The translations under genes and the position numbers were made by a program. The notes under the pieces were generated by a model that worked only from the letters and a program-made list of their open reading frames with translations, was not told the origin of the DNA and did not search any database. From Inquilinus sp052078665 (GTDB lineage: Bacteria > Pseudomonadota > Alphaproteobacteria > DSM-16000 > Inquilinaceae), in NCBI RefSeq assembly GCF_052078665.1, contig NZ_JBQJIK010000046.1, positions 1 to 64,000 of the forward strand: 64,000 bases of DNA, in the 5' to 3' direction. Shown here piece by piece: positions 58,501 through 64,000 of the stretch. The number at the start of each line of letters is the position of its first letter. The first letter of the stretch is position 1.

Positions 58501-60105
58501 GTGCCGCTACTGTCGGTGGTGGTGCTGCCCAACGGCGTCGCCCCCAACGTGCCCAAGGTGCTGGTGTCGCCGTCGACGCCGACCAACGACAACACGTTGA
58601 GCTTCTCGGGCACAGCCGATGCCGGATCGACCATGCACATGCTGGTCGACGGGGTCGACGTTGCCTCCGTCGCGGTGGTGGCCGGCGCCTGGGCGCTGAC
58701 CAGCCCCGCGGTGGCGGATGGCAGCCGGTCGGTCACCTTCACCACGGCCGATTCCGGCGGGCACCACAGCGACCCGACGGCGCCGATCGTCATCCTGGTC
58801 GACGCCACGGCCCCGGCGGCGCCGGTGATCAGCGGTGGCCCGACGATCAACACCACCGACACGACGCCGACCATCACCGGCACGGGCGAAACCGGATCGT
58901 CCCTGGAGCTGTTCAAGGGCGGGGTCGCAGTCGGATCGCCCGTGCCGGTGACCGGCAGCGCGTGGTCGCTGGACATGCCGACGCAGGCGATCGGCTCCTA
59001 CGCCCTGACCGCGAGGCAGACGGATGCGGTGGGCAACCCCTCGGCCTTGAGCAGCACGGTGACGCTGAACGTCAATCCGCTGTCGATCGCGATCGCGACC
59101 CCCGCCGGCGGCGCCAGCACCTACGACCGGCGCCAGCCCTGCACGGGCGCGGGTGCGATGCCCGGCGCCACGATCAAGCTGTATTCCGGGGTCACCCAAT
59201 ACGGCTCGGCCACCGCCGACGGCTCCGGCAACTGGTCGCTCACCCCTGGGTCGGACATACCGCTGGGCACGGCCAACTATTTCGTGACCCAGACGGTCAG
59301 CGGCCGGGAAAGCGCCGCCGGCGCCACCACGTCCCTGACGGTGGTGGCGATCGACGCCGATGCCTGGGCCTGGATCGCGGCGATGACGGTGCGGCCGGAC
59401 TTCGCCCGGCAGACCCTGATCAAGACCCTGGTCGACAGCCTGAAGACGGCGGGGGTGTGGGCGAAGCTGGACGCGCTGTATCTGCTGGCGGCGCATGACG
59501 CACAGGCGGCGCGGTTGAACGGGAGGGCACCGGGGACATTCACCCTGACGGCCACCAGCTCGCCGATCTTCACGGCCGACCGCGACTACAAGGGCACCGG
59601 CCTCGGTTCCACGCCAGGCGGCTACCTCGCCACGACGTTCAACCCGTCCACGGCGGGCGGCGTCTACGCCCGCGACAGCGCCCACATCGGCGATTGGGTG
59701 CGCACGGCGAGCACGGCGACGCTGGCCGGCCAGGCCGGCGACGTCGGCACCAGCGGCGCGTCGATCTTTTCGAAGCATCCGACCGCCGGGATGATCACGA
59801 CCATGTTGAATGACGGGACGCTGAGCAACACCGCAGCCGGCGCCCCGAACAATGTCGGGCACTTCCTGATCTCGCGCACCGCCAGCACCGGCTATGCCAA
59901 GTACCACCAGGGCGCGGCGCAAGCCTCGTCTTCGGTCGTCTCGACCGCCGTGCCGAATTTCAACTTCTCGGTTCTGCGCGCCGGCACCGCCTACAGCGAC
60001 GCCGAGGTCTGCGCCACACACTGGGGTTCCGGCCTGACCGCGACGGAAGCCGGCGATTTCTACACTGCGCTGCAAACCTACCTGACAGGCGTCGGGGCCA
60101 TTTAG
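55501..60105 (+). CDS. Central tail fibre protein (gpJ-like) with Ig-like repeats
   Basis: 1534 residues. The N-terminal part contains a hydrophobic region (about 117-185, as in gpI/gpJ fusions) and a hub domain (about 200-820). Then come fibronectin-III-like segments (about 810-1005), three bacterial Ig-like repeats (about 1006-1105, 1106-1195 and 1196-1285, each with a GTGETGSSLELFKGG-like core), and a C-terminal receptor region (about 1286-1534). The first 185 residues resemble lambda gpI, so gpI and gpJ appear fused. ATG 55501 is preferred over an upstream in-frame ATG within the NlpC gene. Confidence 0.88.
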   Translation: MTALAKPKVRVKAGRGYTPAASAAGMITVVGSKTPFRLERISCVAPSGQTIAELIGQACGGKIDPELLQFGRAFVGPEQFDPEVWHRTRPKPNTVLSFRIIHEDSTALKIVLSIAIVVAAVYAGPLLAGAALGTTAGAAGTAGALGFGATLGTFTAVSTAATLGIALAGNFLLNALIPRSQPSLKQQAPSPTYSYGGSRNVANPDGPVPLLLGRHKMAPMFGVKPVTELVGNDVYAIHYLVWGYGPIGRQDYKIGRTPLDDYDDFEVEDRDGLPGDAPLTLWFGLPNEDQFTIDLSEGADWSVRRTAANADKFTFEWLFAGGLFKVSESKGKIKEASGVVEAQYRRVGDADWVPIGVFDVEEKKQEPFRKGHTVFPAGGRGQFDVRLRCTEDNSQAENIQWTTLRSFTNAAPTTFPYPLAVTVLRMKMNGQLSGVIDTFNGIASSRCPDWDHVTETWIERETSNPASLYRYVLEHPANEDRVESIDEIDLVKLQVWHDYCRVRGLEFNQVRDFVSGAYALLQDIAAAGHATPDWVDGLETVVIDQPSDLVVQAIGPQTSWGFKVVRAYRDIPDAVRVRFVDAAGDYNTKAQRLVIRDGVAPEDVRNTETAEKTGVVHAGQVWKEVQRDLLELEYRPDEYSVNVRWLDLICDRGDRIQVAHDVLRLAAGRTGRVMQTGGAGAVRWVRLDEPVRMEAGKLYAVRFTHQDGSQIVRSVLTVPGETRLIRLLGPGDLPEETNIFFFGEADRESRALIVKSIERQSDFVARLVMVDMAPEIDAADSMVPPPWTPREPSPLDDAPAVPKITAILSGDLAQVVGDDGTVLQPVIVGVGAGSGAPITTDRFELRYRLEGSSEWSSVTIPADKASTWLLGYDPGDILQLMLRAWSPAGEPSLWSPMIEYTVLGRTRRPPNVATFAYTGLSNGLRRFSWTLADPEGDGPPLDLAGYEIRYRAGTWANWADLGPLHLGVLTSQPHDTVTPQVAGTYTFGIVARLTDGQVSAVPLLSVVVLPNGVAPNVPKVLVSPSTPTNDNTLSFSGTADAGSTMHMLVDGVDVASVAVVAGAWALTSPAVADGSRSVTFTTADSGGHHSDPTAPIVILVDATAPAAPVISGGPTINTTDTTPTITGTGETGSSLELFKGGVAVGSPVPVTGSAWSLDMPTQAIGSYALTARQTDAVGNPSALSSTVTLNVNPLSIAIATPAGGASTYDRRQPCTGAGAMPGATIKLYSGVTQYGSATADGSGNWSLTPGSDIPLGTANYFVTQTVSGRESAAGATTSLTVVAIDADAWAWIAAMTVRPDFARQTLIKTLVDSLKTAGVWAKLDALYLLAAHDAQAARLNGRAPGTFTLTATSSPIFTADRDYKGTGLGSTPGGYLATTFNPSTAGGVYARDSAHIGDWVRTASTATLAGQAGDVGTSGASIFSKHPTAGMITTMLNDGTLSNTAAGAPNNVGHFLISRTASTGYAKYHQGAAQASSSVVSTAVPNFNFSVLRAGTAYSDAEVCATHWGSGLTATEAGDFYTALQTYLTGVGAI

Positions 60106-60114
60106 GAGCGATTG

Positions 60115-62964
60115 ATGACTACGCTGGGCACGTTCGTTTTCGACCTCGACGAAGCCGAGCTGCTGGACAGGATCGTCGGCATTTTCAACGGCAACGGCGT
60201 CGCCATCACGGCGGAGAAGCTGGCCGAGCAGCTCGGCTGGCTGATGTTCATCACCGCCTCCGATACCAGCACGCGCAAGTCGCTGACCGACTGGGCCCAG
60301 GACATCATCCACCTGCAGGAGGGGGAGGTGTCCGGCGTCGGCGGCGTCGCGACCTATGCCCTTCTGGCCGCGTCGCCCGCGCCGGGACCGGGAGAGTCGA
60401 ACCTGCGCAGGGTGACCAACGACCCAGACCCGCTGAAGGATGGCACCTATCGGTACGATGCCGCAGCGCCGGCGCCCCATTGGGTCAAGAGCGCCGACCC
60501 GTTCGACACGATCCCGGCCACGGTCGACCTGCTGCGCAACGTCGTGCGGCGGGTCGCCATCCCGGCCGGCGACATCATCATCGACCGGCTGGGCCTGCTC
60601 GGCGGCGGGACCAGCCAGCTCTATATCCCGCGCGGCACCTTCATCGACATGCCTGGCGTGGTCGGGTCGACCGTCACCGCCACGAACGCGAATTCCACCG
60701 AATTGCCGGGATGGTCGAAGCTGACGATCCCGACCGGGCTGCGAAGCTTCGCCTACCTCGACCTCACGGACAACACCCTGAAGATCATCGGGGCGACCGC
60801 CGGCGACTTCGCCCTGCCGACGATCCAGATCGACAAGTCGGTGCCGATCATCTGTTTTCCGTTCGCCGACTCCGGCTGGTGGTCGCCCTACAAGGTGCGG
60901 GAACTCAATCCCGCTCATGTCGTCAGCGCCTTCGCGCCGCTCGGCCCGATCGTCCACAACCGCGCCGAGAACGAGGTGCTGATCCCGAGCGCGAATGCCC
61001 GGAACGAAATCGTCCTCAACAGCCATACGGTCGCCGATGGCCAGCGCTATGAAGCATTCGGGCTGACGTCGTCGAACGCGTCGATCAAGACCTATTGGTA
61101 CGACTACAAGGCGAACCTCTACCGGGAGAACACCGCGGGTGTGGCGCCCTACACGGTCGATCCGCGGGTCGGCGTGGTGATCGGCTGGAGCTGGGGCGGC
61201 GAGTTCTTCAGCCCGTGGCCTCATGTCGGCCGGATGGGCCAGGGGCTGGGAAAGAACGATTTCGCCTATGGCAAGGGCGACCGGATGCTTCTGTCCCCCT
61301 CGGTCTGGGAAGGGGAGATCGCCAACCTCGGGATGGTCGACGTCGCGGACGCCGCGCTGATCGCGCTCGGCTTCACGCGCGCGCTCCGCACCACCAACGC
61401 GGCCGCGACATGGCCCTATATCGGCGACCGCATCCCGGACAATCGGGCCGGGAAGAGCTTCTTCGCCAGAGTGTGGCTGGAGGCGACCGTCGACAACGAC
61501 TTCGGGGCGGCGCGGACCGTGAGGTTCATCAAGGCCGACGGGTTCGGCCTCTCCGTGCAGTTCATCCTGGAAAAGACCCTGTCGGCCCGCGCTGCGATCT
61601 ACAGCGTCGTGGCGCCGATGCCGGACTGGACGCTCAACAGCCCGGCGTCCGGCGAGTACATCTACGTGCATGTCGGTGTCAGCACGCCGGGCGGGACCAA
61701 CGAGGTCCGCATCGCCGGCGCGCAGTTTGCCTTCGGCCAGAACGCACAGTGGATCGAGCGGAACGACTTCCCGACCACGGCCGCGAACGGCATCAGGATC
61801 ACCAACCTGGAGTCCGCGGCCGCGGAGACCGACCCGGTGCCGGCGATCCTCTACGGCGAGGATCTGTGGCTGATCACCGGGCGGCAACAGTTGCTGCACC
61901 TCGACAACGTGTTCGAGCAGCGGACCGAGCGGAAGGGGGTCTTGACCACGCTGTTCGCGCCAAACCCGCTTGTCGCCACCACCACGGCCAAGCCCTATGA
62001 GCTGACGCTGGAATCCGGCTCCTTCGTGGTCGACCCGGCCGAGATCGGCGACGTGGCGAGCCTCTGGACGCATCGCTACAGCGACACGGCCGGCGCGGCG
62101 GCTCTGGGGCGCTCCTACCGGTCGGCGCCGATCACGGTCCACAAGGCTTCGTCGAGCGGCGCCGGCACGGTGCGGGTGATGGGCATCGGCGACTCGATCA
62201 TGTCGCAGACCCTCAGCACCTATGTCCGCGACATCCTGGCTGCGCGCGGCATGACCGTCGCCATGTCGGGCACGGTCGGGCCTACCGGCAATGAGGGCCG
62301 CCCGGGGTCGACGTTCACCGACCACATCCACGCCCGCACCGATTGGCTGACGACGGTCACGAATTGGGCGGCCTATCTGGCGGCGAGCGATGCCGAGAAA
62401 CAGACCTTCGACGTCATGACCCGGGAGGCAACCGGCGGCGACCCGGCGGGCTCCATCTACAACGGCCGGATCTACGACTTCGCCTACTACCTGACGAACA
62501 CCGGCATCACCCCGCCGACGCATGTCTGGATCTGCCTCGGCACCAACGACATCGCGGCCTATGCGGCCGCGACGGCGGCCGACTGGGTCAACAAGGCCTT
62601 GGTCATCATGGTGGGGTCGATCCTCGCGACGGTCCCGACGGCGAAGATCGCGATCGGCCTGCCGACGCTGCCGCGGACGGCGACCGCGGACGCCCGCTGG
62701 AACGCCAGCTACGGCCTGGCGATCCGGGCGATGCTGAAGTTCAAACGGACGCTCGCCAACGCCCAGGTCAAGGTGATCCCGATCTGGGCTCACATCAACC
62801 AGGTGACGGGGTTCGCGAACTCCGAGGTCGTGGTGTCGACCGATGTGGACACCGGCATGGTCACGCTGGACAACGGCGATCTGCTGCACCCGTCGCCGGC
62901 GGGCGTGCATCAGTATGCCGAGGTGGTCGCGGCCTGGGTGGCGAACACCTTCGACGGCACGTGA
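60115..62964 (+). CDS. Tail fibre/receptor-binding protein with C-terminal SGNH hydrolase domain
   Basis: 949 residues, with AGGAG 6 bp before ATG 60115. The N-terminal part probably attaches to the gpJ fibre. Residues about 685-940 form an SGNH/GDSL esterase: block I GIGDSIMSQ (Ser694), block III CLGTNDIAAY (Asn811) and block V DLLHPSPAGVH (Asp922, His925). Such domains deacetylate surface polysaccharides or O-antigen, so this fibre probably both binds and trims the host envelope. Confidence 0.88.
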   Translation: MTTLGTFVFDLDEAELLDRIVGIFNGNGVAITAEKLAEQLGWLMFITASDTSTRKSLTDWAQDIIHLQEGEVSGVGGVATYALLAASPAPGPGESNLRRVTNDPDPLKDGTYRYDAAAPAPHWVKSADPFDTIPATVDLLRNVVRRVAIPAGDIIIDRLGLLGGGTSQLYIPRGTFIDMPGVVGSTVTATNANSTELPGWSKLTIPTGLRSFAYLDLTDNTLKIIGATAGDFALPTIQIDKSVPIICFPFADSGWWSPYKVRELNPAHVVSAFAPLGPIVHNRAENEVLIPSANARNEIVLNSHTVADGQRYEAFGLTSSNASIKTYWYDYKANLYRENTAGVAPYTVDPRVGVVIGWSWGGEFFSPWPHVGRMGQGLGKNDFAYGKGDRMLLSPSVWEGEIANLGMVDVADAALIALGFTRALRTTNAAATWPYIGDRIPDNRAGKSFFARVWLEATVDNDFGAARTVRFIKADGFGLSVQFILEKTLSARAAIYSVVAPMPDWTLNSPASGEYIYVHVGVSTPGGTNEVRIAGAQFAFGQNAQWIERNDFPTTAANGIRITNLESAAAETDPVPAILYGEDLWLITGRQQLLHLDNVFEQRTERKGVLTTLFAPNPLVATTTAKPYELTLESGSFVVDPAEIGDVASLWTHRYSDTAGAAALGRSYRSAPITVHKASSSGAGTVRVMGIGDSIMSQTLSTYVRDILAARGMTVAMSGTVGPTGNEGRPGSTFTDHIHARTDWLTTVTNWAAYLAASDAEKQTFDVMTREATGGDPAGSIYNGRIYDFAYYLTNTGITPPTHVWICLGTNDIAAYAAATAADWVNKALVIMVGSILATVPTAKIAIGLPTLPRTATADARWNASYGLAIRAMLKFKRTLANAQVKVIPIWAHINQVTGFANSEVVVSTDVDTGMVTLDNGDLLHPSPAGVHQYAEVVAAWVANTFDGT

Positions 62965-63000
62965 TAGAGCCGGGCGGATCTTGGACAGGTGAAGTTGGAT

Positions 63001-63032
63001 CGGAGGCGCGGCCAGGCCACGCCGCGCCTCCG
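63001..63032. terminator. Perfect 12-bp hairpin after the tail fibre gene
   Basis: 63001-63012 pairs with 63021-63032 (12 bp, GC-rich, 8-nt loop), 36 bp after the fibre stop and 14 bp before the stop of the convergent small gene. No T run on either strand, so termination would be weak or factor-dependent. Confidence 0.55.
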
Positions 63033-63045
63033 CTACGCGCCGATG

Positions 63046-63210
63046 CTAAGGCTTCGGTTGGCGGTCCCGGTTGCCGGAAGGCCGGCGCAACCACCAGCGA
63101 TAGCCGAAGAAGAACACTACGACGACTAGGACGAGGAACAGGACGGTGATCTGGTCCACAAGCGGGTCACCACCAAGCTCGCCGCCCATGTTGTAATTCT
63201 GGCTGTCCAT
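63046..63210 (-). CDS. Small single-helix membrane protein
   Basis: 54 residues on the minus strand, opposite to all other late genes: a polar start (MDSQNYNMGGELGGDPLV), one strong membrane helix (about 21-40, ITVLFLVLVVVVFFFGYRWW), and a basic tail (LRRPSGNRDRQPKP). The helix followed by positive residues fits an N-out/C-in inner-membrane protein. Function unknown; a leftward gene near the right end could be expressed in the lysogen. No clear ribosome binding site. Confidence 0.55.
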   Translation of the reverse strand: MDSQNYNMGGELGGDPLVDQITVLFLVLVVVVFFFGYRWWLRRPSGNRDRQPKP

Positions 63211-63330
63211 AATTGCGGCTCAAAAGGTTGAGATAAACTTCCTCAAACTGGCGGCATCATCGCCGAGATTCCGATAGCGCGCCAGCCCTCAGGATCGACT
63301 CTCTCACGGCGCGCTCCTATCGTCGGGGCA

Positions 63331-63576
63331 ATGACCATCGTCATCGACACCGTCGGCGCCTGTCTGGCGCACGACTACTACATCCTGGTTCGATGCCGCT
63401 GCGGCCGGGACGATGAACCGGACCTCGCGGCGATCGCAGCCAAGTTCGGCGAGGACGTGACGCTGGAGCAGCTGCGGCGCAGGCTCAAATGTCGCCACTG
63501 CAAACACCCGCCGGGGGTGACATATCTGGGGATCAGATCGGGAGCCGCTCGGCGCGGGAAGGGATTGTGTGATTGA
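63331..63576 (+). CDS. Small zinc-ribbon-like protein at the right end
   Basis: 81 residues with CRCG near the start and CRHCKHPP later, a likely zinc ribbon, around a helix (DLAAIAAKFGEDVTLEQLRRRLK). Its position next to the right prophage end is where Mu carries its com-mom accessory genes, but there is no sequence relationship to Com that I can claim. Confidence 0.65.
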   Translation: MTIVIDTVGACLAHDYYILVRCRCGRDDEPDLAAIAAKFGEDVTLEQLRRRLKCRHCKHPPGVTYLGIRSGAARRGKGLCD

Positions 63577-63623
63577 GATCGGTTTCGAGGGGCCTTAAAC
63601 GGTCGTTTCGAGCCTCAGACCGG

Positions 63624-63664
63624 GGATCAAACCAGTTGGCGCGAAGGGTCAAACCATTTGGCGC
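63624..63664. repeat. Right-end transposase-binding sites (R1, R2 candidates)
   Basis: R2 63624-63642 (GGATCAAACCAGTTGGCGC) and R1 63646-63664 (GGGTCAAACCATTTGGCGC) are direct copies spaced 22 bp. They are inverted relative to the left-end sites; R2 is nearly identical to the complement of the left site at 19130-19148. Confidence 0.82.
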
Positions 63665-63670
63665 GCTACA

Positions 63671-63675
63671 TGGAC
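63671..63675. repeat. Target-site duplication TGGAC, right copy
   Basis: Same 5 bp as 18983-18987, directly after the terminal CA of the prophage. Confidence 0.92.
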
Positions 63676-64000
63676 CGCGCCGCCCTGGCCACACTGGACG
63701 GCGATGGCGCCCCCTACGCCTCGCTGGTGCTGGTCGCGACCGACCCGGCCGGGCAGCCGCTGCTGCTGATCTCGCGGCTGGCGGAGCACACCGGCAATCT
63801 CGAGCGCGACTCCCGCGCGGCGCTGCTGTTCGACGGTACGGCCGGGTTCGACCAGCCGCTGACCGGGCCGCGGCTGACCGTCTCCGGCCGAGCCGAGCCG
63901 GCGGACGACCCGGCGCTGCGCGCCCGCTACCTGGCCCGGCACCCGGATGCGGCCGGCTATGCTGATTTCCCGGATTTCAGCCTGTGGCGGGTGCGGGTCG
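63671..64000 (+). pseudogene. hugZ-like gene, 3' fragment, continues beyond the window
   Basis: From GAC CGC at 63673 the frame reads RAALATLDGDGAPYASLVLV, then LLLISRLAEHTGNLERD and AALLFDGTAGF, with LTGPRLTVSGRAEP, matching the flavin/heme-binding split-barrel of HugZ-type heme-utilisation or pyridoxamine 5'-phosphate oxidase-related proteins. It is in frame with the 20-codon 5' fragment at 18928. The terminal A of the prophage plus TG of the duplication makes a new ATG (63670-63672) in frame, but no ribosome binding site is seen. Confidence 0.88.

Larger units (their letters stand above)
18988..63670. mobile_element. Mu-like transposable prophage with siphoviral tail, complete
   Basis: A 44,683-bp element bounded by 5'-TG and CA-3' and flanked by TGGAC on both sides. 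Removing it with one TGGAC copy restores the hugZ-like host frame exactly. Repressor, Ner, MuA, MuB, GemA, Mor, DUF3486/TerL and MuF-type genes are in Mu-like order; from 48.8 kb on the tail genes are of the lambda/siphovirus kind. Similar hybrids are known among Pseudomonas B3/D3112-like and some alphaproteobacterial transposable phages. No broken structural gene is seen, so it may be active. No integrase of the Tyr/Ser type is present, as expected for a transposing phage. Confidence 0.95.

Noticed and set aside
58507..62910. A 1467-codon open frame on the minus strand opposite the tail fibre genes
   Set aside because: It is Arg/Gly-rich with no domains and spans two real genes on the other strand; long antisense frames arise in such GC-rich DNA because stop codons are rare.
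18988..63670. Tyrosine or serine integrase, tRNA att site
   Set aside because: None is encoded; the element has TG/CA ends and a 5-bp duplication, as expected for transposition.
1..64000. CRISPR array, tRNA or rRNA genes
   Set aside because: No regularly spaced repeats of CRISPR size and no recognisable tRNA or rRNA sequence were found by eye; a dedicated search could still find a divergent tRNA.

Overview
The window is very GC-rich DNA from an alphaproteobacterium. The strongest evidence is the envelope-stress/PTS cluster chvI-chvG ... hprK-rapZ-EIIA(Man)-HPr-EI on the minus strand, an arrangement typical of this class. Neighbouring genes (tsaE next to an addB-like start, ahcY, an RTX protein) suggest a Rhodospirillales-type organism, but I cannot place the species.

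Host part (1-18987). In order: the start of an addB-like gene, tsaE, a thioredoxin-reductase-like ferredoxin-NADP reductase, a LysE exporter, a class I/II aminotransferase, a secreted protein with two similar halves, an RTX calcium-binding protein, ahcY with a clear terminator and a perfect 16-bp palindrome in its promoter region, a DeoR regulator plus MFS transporter pair, a hypothetical gene, and an NAD-dependent epimerase. Then comes the minus-strand PTS/regulatory block: EI, HPr, EIIA, RapZ, HprK, a secreted protein with SH3-like and PPC-like domains, the sensor kinase ChvG and the regulator ChvI.

Prophage (18988-63670, 44,683 bp). A complete-looking Mu-like transposable prophage sits in codons 19-20 of a hugZ-type (pyridoxamine 5'-phosphate oxidase family) gene. 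It starts 5'-TGTGATC, ends GCTACA-3', and is flanked by the 5-bp duplication TGGAC. Related 19-bp sites lie at both ends and look like MuA-type transposase sites. From left to right: a leftward repressor module; Ner-like, MuA-like (DDE residues D271/D337/E377) and MuB-like genes; a long chain of small overlapping accessory genes (DUF3164, DUF2786, GemA, ASCH, DUF5131, DUF4326, a DNA methyltransferase); a Mor-like activator; a lysis cassette (endolysin, membrane protein, overlapping spanin candidates); Mu-type packaging genes; a portal; a MuF-type protein with a toxin-like nuclease tail; a protease-scaffold-capsid fusion; connectors; and a lambda-like long flexible tail (tube, G/GT chaperones with a -1 frameshift site, tape measure, NlpC/P60, gpJ-like fibre, SGNH-hydrolase fibre). 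So replication is Mu-like and the tail is siphoviral.

The control logic can be partly read. AAGATGCC motifs surround the early promoter next to the repressor. Two identical GGCGCAC-N4-GTGCGCC-TGAT palindromes, one before the endolysin and one before the capsid genes, are probable activator sites for the late operons. The last 330 bp are the 3' part of the interrupted hugZ-like gene, which runs off the window.
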